A DNA stretch of 6,993 nt from Acetobacteraceae bacterium (lineage in GTDB: Bacteria; Pseudomonadota; Alphaproteobacteria; Acetobacterales; Acetobacteraceae): assembly GCA_947476855.1 (NCBI GenBank), contig CANJSR010000266.1, positions 1-6,993 of the forward strand, given 5' to 3'. Numbering within the stretch: the first letter of the stretch is position 1; every line of letters starts with the position of its first letter. Below are positions 1 to 6,065 of the stretch, in pieces. Made by a program: the position numbers and the translations under genes. The notes under the pieces are model-generated. The model searched no databases. It saw nothing but the letters and a program-made list of their open reading frames with translations, and was not told the DNA's origin.

Positions 1-387
1 CAGGTCGTTCGGGAACTCGATATCGGCCTTGTCGACCTCATCGATCAGCACCACCACGGGATGGTCGGCGGCGAAGGCCTCCCACAACTTACCCTTGATG
101 ATGTAGTTGGAAATGTCGTGGACGCGTTCGTCGCCCAACTGCCCGTCGCGCAGGCGGGACACGGCGTCGTATTCGTACAGGCCCTGCTGCGCCTTGGTGG
201 TGGACTTCACGTGCCACTCGATCAGCGGATAGCCAAGCGCCTCGGCGATTTCGTGGGCGAGGACGGTCTTGCCGGTGCCGGGTTCGCCCTTGACCAGTAA
301 GGGCCGCTGCAACGTGACCGAGGCGTTGACCGCGACCTCGAGATCGCGTGAGGCGATATAACGTTCCGTACTCTTGAATCCGGCCAC
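1..387 (-). CDS. MoxR/CoxD-like AAA+ ATPase, N-terminal part (runs off left edge)
   Basis: Only the first 129 residues are in the window; the C-terminal part lies beyond base 1. Reading from a GTG at 387, the protein shows the Walker A loop GEPGTGKT at residues 34-41 and the Walker B stretch VVVLIDEVDKAD at 111-122, followed by IEFPND. The segment KSTTKAQQGLYEYD (61-74) is characteristic of the MoxR/CoxD branch of AAA+ ATPases. Family members act as ATP-driven chaperones that help mature or remodel protein complexes, usually with a von Willebrand factor A partner encoded next door; CoxD acts in assembling the CO dehydrogenase active site. No partner gene is visible here, so the client is unknown. 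The GTG start is chosen because a good ribosome binding site precedes it; the ATG at 398-400 region lies in a different frame. Assignment to the MoxR-type family is firm, but the biological role is open. Confidence 0.93.
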   Translation of the reverse strand, partial: MAGFKSTERYIASRDLEVAVNASVTLQRPLLVKGEPGTGKTVLAHEIAEALGYPLIEWHVKSTTKAQQGLYEYDAVSRLRDGQLGDERVHDISNYIIKGKLWEAFAADHPVVVLIDEVDKADIEFPNDL

Positions 388-393
388 ACTGGG

Positions 394-400
394 CTCCCTT
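394..400 (-). promoter_or_regulatory. Ribosome binding site of the MoxR-like ATPase
   Basis: The minus strand reads AAGGGAG, then six bases, then GTG at 387. This is the clearest Shine-Dalgarno match on this side of the window. It decides in favour of the GTG start over the nearby upstream ATG, which is out of frame. Confidence 0.7.
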
Positions 401-425
401 GCATTCGTCTGGGGGGATTGTCGGG

Positions 426-478
426 AAAACGGCGGCTTAGGGCAATCCCTGGACAGCCCCCCTTGGGAGGGCGCCGTT
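426..478 (-). terminator. Possible terminator after the PhyH-family gene
   Basis: On the minus strand, AACGGCG (478-472, overlapping the stop codon) pairs with CGCCGTT (434-428), which is followed by a run of four T (429-426). Inside this outer stem sits a second hairpin, GCCCTCCCAAGGGGGGC, with seven pairs including one G-T. A third small stem is AGGG/CCCT. The long interior and short T run make this a weaker call than the hairpin at 1428-1465. The downstream MoxR-like gene has its own ribosome binding site, so whether the two genes share a transcript is unclear. Confidence 0.35.
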
Positions 479-1329
479 CAGGCCGTGGCGAAGCGCGCCT
501 CGTGCCGCTTGACCTGATGGTTGTAGTTCGCCCGGTACTGGTCGCTGATCGACTGGTGCACCGCGAGTGCGGCGGCGTCGCGTTCGGCCTTGGGCGGCTC
601 GATCAGGTCGAAATGACCGTAGGTGTCCTCTCCGCGGACCAGCATCGCCTTGCAGCGGACGGGCCCGTCCACGCGCACATGCGTCGGGATATAGTTCAGC
701 CCGATGCCGATCCGCCGGTGGGCGGCGTGGTTGCGGGCGGAACGATGGATCGCGAATTCGTGGTGCAGGGAAAACTCGCCCGCCCGCAGCGCCATGGCGA
801 TGGGCTCCGACTTGTCGAAATCCTCGGTGATCGTCTGGCCGGCGCGGTTGATGCTGTGCTTGAGGCCGAGCGCGGCGTGGCTGAGCTGGCGGGGGGCGCC
901 TTTGAAGGAGACGTGCTCCATGCAGCCGGCCTCCCGGCTCGCGTCGGTGATGGCGACCCAGGCGCAGACCTGCTCATTCGGGGTCAGGCCGAAATAGGTG
1001 CCGTCCTGGTGCCAGGCGGCGAAGGTCTTGGAATCTGGTTCCTTGATGAAGAAGGTGCTGGTCCAGACCAGGATATTGGGTCCGATCACGTCCTCCACCG
1101 CGTCCAGGATGCGGGGATGGCGGATCAGGTCGGCGAACCAGGGCGAATGGGCATGCCCGTGGGAGCGCCATTTCGGGTCGCCCTCGGCGATGGGGCCGCC
1201 GATCTCCGCCTCCAGCCGGTTGACGCCGGCGAGGCAGGCCTCGACCTCGGCCGGGGTCAGGCCGGGAAAGGGGGAGACGAAGCCATTGTGCCGGTAACTG
1301 GCGAGCTGTTCCGCCGTGAGCGCCTTCAT
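478..1329 (-). CDS. PhyH-family Fe(II)/2-oxoglutarate-dependent dioxygenase
   Basis: This is a 283-residue cytosolic enzyme of the phytanoyl-CoA dioxygenase (PhyH) family, of usual length. The family couples 2-oxoglutarate decarboxylation to hydroxylation of a small substrate at a mononuclear iron. The iron ligands are visible as H107-Q-D109 in AAWHQDGTYFGL and the distal His in the HHEFAIHRSARN segment (probably H195). The RRIG at 206-209 supplies the Arg that normally binds 2-oxoglutarate. The Asp at 109 argues for a hydroxylase and not a SyrB2-type halogenase, where this position is Gly or Ala. The substrate cannot be read from the sequence. The frame is open upstream to a TTG at 1392, but that stretch overlaps a likely -35 box. 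I chose the ATG at 1329 because the protein then begins MKALTAEQLASYRHNGFV, the usual N-terminus of this family. A weak GGGGA lies seven bases before it; ATG 1347 is the alternative. Confidence 0.88.
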   Translation of the reverse strand: MKALTAEQLASYRHNGFVSPFPGLTPAEVEACLAGVNRLEAEIGGPIAEGDPKWRSHGHAHSPWFADLIRHPRILDAVEDVIGPNILVWTSTFFIKEPDSKTFAAWHQDGTYFGLTPNEQVCAWVAITDASREAGCMEHVSFKGAPRQLSHAALGLKHSINRAGQTITEDFDKSEPIAMALRAGEFSLHHEFAIHRSARNHAAHRRIGIGLNYIPTHVRVDGPVRCKAMLVRGEDTYGHFDLIEPPKAERDAAALAVHQSISDQYRANYNHQVKRHEARFATA

Positions 1330-1363
1330 GGATGGATCCCCGTGCATTGTTCGATTGCCCGCA

Positions 1364-1392
1364 GGTTCACGGCGGGCCGGCCCGGTTGTCAA
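1364..1392 (-). promoter_or_regulatory. Candidate promoter with embedded palindrome upstream of the PhyH-family gene
   Basis: The minus strand has a perfect TTGACA at 1392-1387. With 17-18 bases of spacing, the -10 region would be TGAACC or GAACCT (1369-1363), a poor match, although weak -10 boxes are common in Alphaproteobacteria. The spacer contains the perfect 12-base palindrome CGGGCCGGCCCG (1373-1384), where a repressor could bind. A transcript from here would start about 25-30 bases before the chosen ATG at 1329. The call rests on the -35 match and position only. Confidence 0.4.
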
Positions 1393-1427
1393 TCATGGAG
1401 GTATGTTCATTGTTGCTTCAGGCAAAC

Positions 1428-1465
1428 AAAAGGGGGCATACCATCGTGGATGGCGCCCCCCTTTT
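1428..1465 (-). terminator. Strong bidirectional intrinsic terminator hairpin
   Basis: Plus-strand AAAAGGGGGC (1428-1437) pairs with the CCCCCCTTTT end (1456-1465), and inside it CCATC (1441-1445) pairs with GATGG (1449-1453) around a GTG loop. That gives about 15 Watson-Crick pairs with one small bulge and a small internal loop. On the minus strand the stem is followed by TTTTGTTTG, and on the plus strand the stem ends in TTTTC, so it could stop transcription from either side. The minus direction is more relevant, because the SDR gene ends about 215 bases upstream on that strand and the PhyH-family gene starts about 100 bases downstream. It separates those two genes into different transcription units. 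Confidence 0.75.
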
Positions 1466-1661
1466 CAGCTCGGACGGATGCGGCCGCATCGACGCCCGAA
1501 CTGCGTGATCATGTGGAGAATGCGTGGTCTTTCAATACGTTGCCGGCGCCACGCCGATCGGCAACTTAGCAAATACCCGGTGGAGTCATGATGTCTAGTC
1601 ACCCTCCTGGCTTGCCATTATGGCAAGTTGGAGCCTGCACCCGCCCGAGCGCCGGTGTCAA
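1466..1661 (-). other. Structured gene-free stretch; possible small RNA or long 3' UTR
   Basis: This lies in the 350-base gap between the SDR stop (1680) and the PhyH-family start (1329). No convincing coding sequence is seen. On the minus strand a perfect TTGACA sits at 1661-1656, just after the SDR stop, though no good -10 follows (best is CAGGCT at 18-base spacing). About where transcription would start lies the inverted repeat CTTGCCATTATGGCAAG (1611-1627). Next come GTTGCCG/CGGCAAC (1539-1545 and 1559-1565), with the alternative inner hairpin CGGCG-CCA-CGCCG (1544-1556), and then the perfect 14-base palindrome GATGCGGCCGCATC (1477-1490). The strong terminator at 1465-1428 follows directly. 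This order suggests either a small RNA of about 200 bases or a structured 3' UTR of the SDR gene. No known RNA family is recognised. Confidence 0.3.
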
Positions 1662-1679
1662 GAAAAACCGAACATCGCT

Positions 1680-2456
1680 TCAACCAACCGATCGGCCGCC
1701 ATCGACATACAGATTGACCCCGTTGATGTAGGACCCGGCGTCCGAGCACAGCAGCAGCGCCGCCCCGGCCAGGTCGTCGGGACGGCCCAGGCGCCCGACC
1801 GGAATGCGCTCCACCAGCATCGCTTCCTCGGTCACCATCTGGTCGCGGTTGCGGGCGGTGCGGATGGCGCCGGGAGCCAGGTTGTTCACCGTGATCCCCT
1901 GCCCGCCGAACTGGCGCGCGAGGTTCCAGGCCCAGTTGAGCTGTGCCGCCTTGGTGCCGGCATAGACCAGCATCCGCGGATGCGGGCGGACCTGCTGCAC
2001 GCTGCCGATCGTCAGCACCCTGCCCCAGCCGCGTTCGGCCATCGGCGGCAGCAGGCCCTGGAACAGCTCCAGCGTCGTGCGGAGGTTCACCGCGATCTGG
2101 CGGTCGAAATGCTCCCGCGTGATCTCTACCAGCGTCTCGGGCAGTTCGATGGAGGCATTCAGCACCAGGATATCCACCGGCGCCCAGGCGGTGACCGCCG
2201 CGGCAAGGGTCACGCCAGCGTCGTCGAGGGTAAAATCCTGCCCGAAGGCGCGGGCCTGGCCGCCGGCGGCGGTGATCTCGGCCACCACGGCGGCGGCATC
2301 AGCGGCTTCCTGGTCCGTCCCCGCATGGTGGATGGCAAGCCGAGCGCCCGCACCGGCGAGGGCCAGAGCGATGGAACGGCCGATTTCCCGGCGGGCGCCG
2401 GTCACCAGGGCGGTGCGCCCGGTCAGGCGGAAGGGGGCGAAAGGATCAAGGGTCAT
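1680..2456 (-). CDS. Short-chain dehydrogenase/reductase (classical SDR, FabG-like)
   Basis: This is a 258-residue cytosolic NAD(P)-dependent oxidoreductase of typical classical SDR length. The cofactor loop is TGARREIG (19-26), with Glu where the usual TGxxxGIG has its middle Gly. The structural NNAG motif is replaced by LNAS (99-102). The catalytic set is complete: N124, S152, Y165 and K169 (YAGTK). A PG follows at 195-196, and VDGG near the C-terminus (251-254) is typical of FabG-like members. Arg22-Arg23 and the HH at 43-44 after strand 2 point to NADP(H) preference, by inference. The likely reaction is reversible oxidation of a secondary alcohol or 3-oxoacyl compound, but the substrate is unknown. 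The start at 2456 places the usual short N-terminal leader before the first strand; only a weak GGA precedes it. It is divergent from the CMD-like gene across 120 bases and probably transcribed alone, with a strong terminator well downstream. Confidence 0.92.
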   Translation of the reverse strand: MTLDPFAPFRLTGRTALVTGARREIGRSIALALAGAGARLAIHHAGTDQEAADAAAVVAEITAAGGQARAFGQDFTLDDAGVTLAAAVTAWAPVDILVLNASIELPETLVEITREHFDRQIAVNLRTTLELFQGLLPPMAERGWGRVLTIGSVQQVRPHPRMLVYAGTKAAQLNWAWNLARQFGGQGITVNNLAPGAIRTARNRDQMVTEEAMLVERIPVGRLGRPDDLAGAALLLCSDAGSYINGVNLYVDGGRSVG

Positions 2457-2576
2457 GGCGCAAGGTCCGTGTTGGTCCCGCCTGTTCTACCGCCCCGAAG
2501 CATCGGGCGCGACCGGCTGGACCGGCCGGCCCATCCCCGGCAGGATGCGTGCCTGATTCGGGAAGGAAATAGTCTC
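2457..2576. promoter_or_regulatory. Divergent intergenic region between SDR and CMD-like genes
   Basis: These 120 bases must hold the promoters for both divergent genes, but no clear -35/-10 pair is seen on either strand. Visible structure is a small perfect hairpin, CCCGA-AGCA-TCGGG (2494-2507), a direct repeat of ACCGGC at 2512-2517 and 2521-2526, and the palindrome CCGGCCGG (2522-2529). Any of these could be a shared operator. The plus-strand ribosome binding site GGAAGGA lies at 2561-2567. Confidence 0.4.
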
Positions 2577-3125
2577 ATGGCGCGCGTGCCCTATCTGGAA
2601 CCCTCCGACCTCGCGGAAGCCGACCGCGACCTGCTGAAGCGGCCGATCTGGCTGTTCAAGGCGCTGGTCAACTCCCCCAACGCCGCCCGGGCGTTCCATG
2701 GGCTGGGGAACTACATCCGCTATGGCAGCAAGCTGGACATGCGGCTGCGCGAACTGGCCATCCTGCAGGTCGGCTGGCTCGCCAAATCCCCCTACGAATG
2801 GTCCCACCATGTGAAGCTGGGGCTGGATTTCGGGGTTTCCGAGGCCGACGTCCACGCGCTGATCGACGACACCGCGGGCAAGCCCACCAACCTGGATGAG
2901 GTGTCCAAGCTGGTGCTGAAGGGCGCCCGCGAGATGACGACCGACGGTGAAATGACCGCCGAGACCTTCGCCGCCTGCCAGGCCGCCTTCGGGAATGAGC
3001 AGGCGGTGGACCTGACCATCACGATCGCCTTCTACAACGCCGTCGTCCGGGTCCTGGGCACGCTGAAGGTCGACGTGGAGCCGGAATACCAGCCCTACCT
3101 CGATCGGTTCCCCCTGCCGGCATAA
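2577..3125 (+). CDS. Carboxymuconolactone decarboxylase (CMD/AhpD-like) family protein
   Basis: This is a 182-residue, all-helical, cytosolic protein of the CMD/AhpD-like superfamily. The core signature is LRELAILQVGWLAKSPYEWSHHVKLG (split: LRELAILQVGW at 58-67, YEWSHHV at 73-79), followed by the helix VDLTITIAFYNAVVRVLGTL (144-163). In AhpD-type members the segment just before YEW-H holds redox cysteines; here it reads AKSP, and the only cysteine is C134. Thiol peroxidase activity is therefore unlikely, and the protein belongs with the non-redox, decarboxylase- or isomerase-like or uncharacterised members. The frame is open far upstream, back to 1620, but that part is only the complement of the SDR gene. 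The ATG at 2577 is chosen for GGAAGGA nine bases upstream and for the family-typical start. The Uma2-family gene follows after 39 bases and may be co-transcribed. Confidence 0.88.
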   Translation: MARVPYLEPSDLAEADRDLLKRPIWLFKALVNSPNAARAFHGLGNYIRYGSKLDMRLRELAILQVGWLAKSPYEWSHHVKLGLDFGVSEADVHALIDDTAGKPTNLDEVSKLVLKGAREMTTDGEMTAETFAACQAAFGNEQAVDLTITIAFYNAVVRVLGTLKVDVEPEYQPYLDRFPLPA

Positions 3126-3137
3126 ATCTCGCCTGCG

Positions 3138-3177
3138 GCGCGCGACCATGGTAGCGTTCCGGCCATGGTCGCCGCGC
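3138..3177 (+). promoter_or_regulatory. Inverted repeat/hairpin burying the Uma2 start codon
   Basis: GCGACCATGG (3142-3151) and CCATGGTCGC (3163-3172) are perfect 10-base complements separated by 11 bases. With base 3173 bulged out, four more pairs form (3138-3141 with 3174-3177), giving a stem of about 14 pairs. The ATG at 3165 lies inside the right arm and no Shine-Dalgarno sequence precedes it. As RNA, this fold would hide the start codon; as DNA, it could be a protein-binding palindrome. Either way it is placed to restrain expression of the Uma2-family gene relative to its neighbours. Confidence 0.5.
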
Positions 3178-3761
3178 TGAAAATTCCCGATCCGATGTCG
3201 CTCGCCGAGTTCCTGGCCTGGGATGCCCCGGATGATGGGCATTGGCAGCTTGTGGACGGAGAGCCGCGGGCGATGGCGCCGGCCAGCCCGGTTCATGCCG
3301 CCATCCAGAACGAGCTGGGCAGTCTGCTGCGCAACCACCTGCTGGCCACCGGCGGCAAATGCCGAGCTCTGGCCAATCCGGGGGTTTTGCCGCGCGTCCG
3401 CTCGGACAGCAATTTCCGGATCCCGGACCTCGCCGTGACCTGTTCACCCCTGGCGCGGGGGGAAAGCACGATCAGTGATCCGATCCTGCTGATCGAAATC
3501 CTCTCCCCCAGCAACCAGGCGGAAACCTGGGCCAATGTCTGGGCCTATACGACAATCCCGAGCGTGCGGGAGATCGTGGTGATCCGCACCGCAACGATCG
3601 GCGCGCAGGTCCTGCGCCGGGGCGCGGACAACACGTGGCCGGAGGTGCCCCTCGGCATCGAGGATGGGGACCTGACGCTGGACAGCATCGACTTCCGTGC
3701 GCCGGTCGCCTCGCTCTACGCCGGCACCTGGCTCCAGGACCAAGACCTGACACCGAACTGA
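3165..3761 (+). CDS. Uma2-family (DUF820) putative endonuclease-like protein
   Basis: This 198-residue protein has the Uma2 layout with a PD-(D/E)XK nuclease-like fold. It shows MSLAEFLAWD (11-20), the LVDGEPRAMAPASPVH stretch (29-44), RIPDLAV with D88 (85-91), LLIEILSPSN with E111 (108-117), and IPSVREIVVI (131-140). The usual lysine-containing segment DRGxKFxxY after the ILSPS motif is replaced by AETWANVWAYTT, so the canonical third catalytic residue is not evident. Family function is poorly known; nuclease activity is inferred from fold similarity only. The start at 3165 has no ribosome binding site and lies in a strong hairpin. ATG 3195 (residue 11) also lacks one and would give the more compact family N-terminus. 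It is 39 bases after the CMD-like gene and 65 bases before ald on the same strand. Stray single Uma2 genes are common, so the context need not imply a functional link. Confidence 0.85.
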   Translation: MVAALKIPDPMSLAEFLAWDAPDDGHWQLVDGEPRAMAPASPVHAAIQNELGSLLRNHLLATGGKCRALANPGVLPRVRSDSNFRIPDLAVTCSPLARGESTISDPILLIEILSPSNQAETWANVWAYTTIPSVREIVVIRTATIGAQVLRRGADNTWPEVPLGIEDGDLTLDSIDFRAPVASLYAGTWLQDQDLTPN

Positions 3762-3814
3762 CCGGCGGGGCTGCAACCCGCGCCGCCGCATCCCCATATC
3801 CCGGTCGCCATTCC

Positions 3815-3820
3815 AGGAGA
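3815..3820 (+). promoter_or_regulatory. Ribosome binding site of ald
   Basis: AGGAGA followed by six bases and GTG at 3827. It settles the start in a frame that is open upstream to 3635 and could be mis-called longer, overlapping the Uma2 gene. Confidence 0.8.
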
Positions 3821-3826
3821 CCGCCC

Positions 3827-4942
3827 GTGAAGATCGGTGTGCCGCGCGAAATCAAGACCCACGAATACCGCGTGGGCATGACCCCTGCGGGGGTTCGGGA
3901 AGCCATCCATCACGGCCATGCCGTGTTCGTCGAGCAGAACGCCGGCAACGGCATCGGCTGTGGCGACGACACCTACGGGGCCGCTGGCGCCACCGTCCTT
4001 GAGACCGCCGAAGCGGTCTTTGCCGCCTCCGACCTCATCATCAAGGTCAAGGAGCCGCAGCCGCGGGAAATCGCCCGCCTGCGCTCCGACCAGATCCTGT
4101 TTACCTACCTCCACCTCGCCGCCGACCGCGCCCAGACGGACGCTCTGCTGGCCTCGGGCGCGACCTGTATCGCCTATGAAACGGTCACCGACCGCGCCGG
4201 CACCCTGCCCTTGCTCTCGCCCATGAGCGAGGTGGCCGGCCGCATGGCCGTGCAGGTCGGCGCCCACTGCCTCGAACGCGAACAGGGCGGGGCCGGCATC
4301 CTTCTCGGCGGCGTTCCGGGCGTTCCTCCCGCCAAGGTGGTCGTCCTCGGCGGCGGCGTGTCCGGCACCAATGCCGCGCGCATGGCCGTGGGGCTGGAGG
4401 CTTCGGTCACCATCATCGACAAATCCCTGCCCCGCCTGAAGGAACTCGATCTGCAATTCGGCCCCCGCGCCACCACGCTGTTCGCCACAACGGAAGCGAT
4501 CGAGCAGGCCGTCCTCGCCGCCGACCTGGTGATCGGGGCCGTGTTGGTGCCGGGCGCGGCCGCGCCGAAGCTGGTGACACGGGACATGGTGCGGCGGATG
4601 CGGAACGGCTCGGTTCTGGTGGACATCGCCATCGACCAGGGCGGCTGCTTCGAAACCAGCCGGCCGACGACGCACTCCGCCCCGACCTATGTCGAGGACG
4701 GCGTCGTGCATTACTGCGTGACCAACATGCCGGGGGCGGTGGCCAGGACATCGACCTTCGCCCTGACCAACGCAACCCTGCCCTTCGTGCTGGCGCTGGC
4801 GGACAAAGGCTGGCGGCGGGCGATGGCGGATGACGCCCATCTGCTGGCAGGGCTGAACATCCAGGGCGGCCAGGTCACCCATGCCGCCGTTGCCGACGCC
4901 TTCGGCCTGGCGCATGTGCCGGCCGTGACCGTGATCAGATAG
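3827..4942 (+). CDS. ald: Alanine dehydrogenase
   Basis: This is a 371-residue cytosolic enzyme, full family length, that catalyses reversible NAD-dependent deamination of L-alanine to pyruvate and ammonia. The N-terminus KIGVPREIKTHEYRVGMTP matches the AlaDH/PNT family. The residues known in alanine dehydrogenases fall at the standard positions: R15 and K75 for pyruvate binding, H96 and D270 for catalysis. The NAD-binding loop is VLGGGVSGTNAA (173-184), with D198 placed to bind the ribose. The signature NMPGAVARTSTFALTN (300-315) is intact, so the enzyme should be active. The GTG start is chosen from the strong AGGAGA ribosome binding site and the family N-terminus. It may be read with the upstream CMD-like and Uma2 genes or from its own promoter; the 65-base gap shows no clear promoter. 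Its last 8 bases overlap the end of the convergent acyltransferase gene. Confidence 0.97.
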   Translation: MKIGVPREIKTHEYRVGMTPAGVREAIHHGHAVFVEQNAGNGIGCGDDTYGAAGATVLETAEAVFAASDLIIKVKEPQPREIARLRSDQILFTYLHLAADRAQTDALLASGATCIAYETVTDRAGTLPLLSPMSEVAGRMAVQVGAHCLEREQGGAGILLGGVPGVPPAKVVVLGGGVSGTNAARMAVGLEASVTIIDKSLPRLKELDLQFGPRATTLFATTEAIEQAVLAADLVIGAVLVPGAAAPKLVTRDMVRRMRNGSVLVDIAIDQGGCFETSRPTTHSAPTYVEDGVVHYCVTNMPGAVARTSTFALTNATLPFVLALADKGWRRAMADDAHLLAGLNIQGGQVTHAAVADAFGLAHVPAVTVIR

Positions 4943-6065
4943 CCGGCGCCACCGCTTCGGCCCTGGGCCTCGCACCGATCACCCGGCGGCGAAGCCAGGG
5001 GCAGAAGCCGGTCTCCAGCACAAGCCAACTGCCATAGGCGAGGGCCAGGGACACCGGCAGGGCGATCGCGGCCAGCACGACCTGCGAGCCCTGCCCGGCC
5101 ATCTGGTCCAGCCCCAGCGCGACCACCAAGCGGCGGGACAGCGCGATGCCCGGCACATGCCACAGGTAGAAGCTGTAGCTGATCGTCCCCAGCGCCACGA
5201 GCGGCCAACGCCGCAACAGCCAGCCCAAGGGCCCGGTTCCGTTCACCACTCCCTGCATGAACAGGGTCGCCGCGACGACGGCCACGCCGGCCAGCGGCAG
5301 ACGCCCGTCGCCGGCCCAGTCGATCATCGTTGTCCACACCATGTGAGTCGACCCCGTCACCGCCTGGATGCCGCCCCAGGTGGCCAGCATGGTCACCAGC
5401 ATGATGATCGGATAGCCGGCGAGAAACCGGGTCAGGGCGAACCTCCGCACCAGTCCGCTCGCCACCAGGACGCCCGAGACGAAGAACAGGCCGCGCGGAT
5501 AATGCACCAGCAGAACCACCGCGACCGGTACCCACAGCACCGCCGCCCGCCGCCAGCCCATCCGGCCGATCAGGTACCAGGCGATGCCGCAGAATGTGTA
5601 GAACACCACCTCGTAGCTGAGCGACCAGGCCACCGGGTGGATCAGGAACATGTTGATGAAACCAGGCAGGGCCAGCAGATTCGCCGGGATCGACCACAGG
5701 ACAGTTTCAACCGAATGCAACGCGAAGTCACGATGGCGGAACAGAAGTCCCCAGGTCAGGCTGACCGCGATCGCCGGCCACAGCACGGGATAGATCCGCA
5801 CCGCCCGGTCGATCAGGAACACGCCGGCGTTGGGCGCGCGATGTAACGAACCCATGATGACGAAGCCGCTGATGCAGAAGAACAGATCGACGCCATATTC
5901 GAGCGTATGCAGCCCCGCGGCGAAGGGACCCGAATGGACGAAGTCAAAGGTCGGAACCTCTGACCGGATCACATGGTAGACGAACACAAACATCGAGAGC
6001 AGCCCACGCGCGCCCTGCACGTATAGATTGACGTTATGGTCCGACTGTCCCGCGTGACGTTGCAT
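4935..6065 (-). CDS. Acyltransferase-3 family integral membrane protein
   Basis: This 376-residue inner-membrane protein has about ten hydrophobic segments and belongs to the acyltransferase-3 (OafA/NodX-like) family, which acylates surface sugars or other exported molecules. The family marks are all present: YVQGARGLLSMFVFVYHV with H31, GVDLFFCISGFVI (58-70), RAVRIYP with R87 and R90 (87-93), WSLSYEV with E152 (147-153), and LGTISYSFYLWHVP (291-304). There is no C-terminal SGNH domain, so it is the short form. The acceptor cannot be read from the sequence, and no polysaccharide genes are nearby. ATG 6065 is the only reasonable start in frame; GGGGGAG lies 14 bases before it, further than usual. 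A four-codon reading frame (ATG at 6079) ends in TGATG overlapping this start. The gene is convergent with ald, and the two stops overlap. Confidence 0.93.
   Translation of the reverse strand: MQRHAGQSDHNVNLYVQGARGLLSMFVFVYHVIRSEVPTFDFVHSGPFAAGLHTLEYGVDLFFCISGFVIMGSLHRAPNAGVFLIDRAVRIYPVLWPAIAVSLTWGLLFRHRDFALHSVETVLWSIPANLLALPGFINMFLIHPVAWSLSYEVVFYTFCGIAWYLIGRMGWRRAAVLWVPVAVVLLVHYPRGLFFVSGVLVASGLVRRFALTRFLAGYPIIMLVTMLATWGGIQAVTGSTHMVWTTMIDWAGDGRLPLAGVAVVAATLFMQGVVNGTGPLGWLLRRWPLVALGTISYSFYLWHVPGIALSRRLVVALGLDQMAGQGSQVVLAAIALPVSLALAYGSWLVLETGFCPWLRRRVIGARPRAEAVAPAI

Noticed and set aside
418..1569. Long plus-strand open frame of 383 codons
   Set aside because: It lies opposite the PhyH-family gene, has no recognisable domain, and owes its length to high GC content; the minus-strand product has clear catalytic motifs.
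1620..2576. N-terminal extension of the CMD-like frame (plus strand)
   Set aside because: This part is the complement of the SDR gene. The CMD-like domain starts only at 2577, where a good ribosome binding site lies.
2487..3338. 283-codon minus-strand open frame opposite the CMD-like and Uma2 genes
   Set aside because: It has no domain and spans two well-supported plus-strand genes.
3716..4975. 419-codon minus-strand open frame opposite ald
   Set aside because: It is Gly/Arg/His-rich with no domain. Ald on the plus strand has every known functional residue in place.
4711..5697. 328-codon minus-strand open frame overlapping the acyltransferase
   Set aside because: Out-of-frame reading of the acyltransferase and of the ald 3' end. 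It lacks family motifs and hydrophobic segments.
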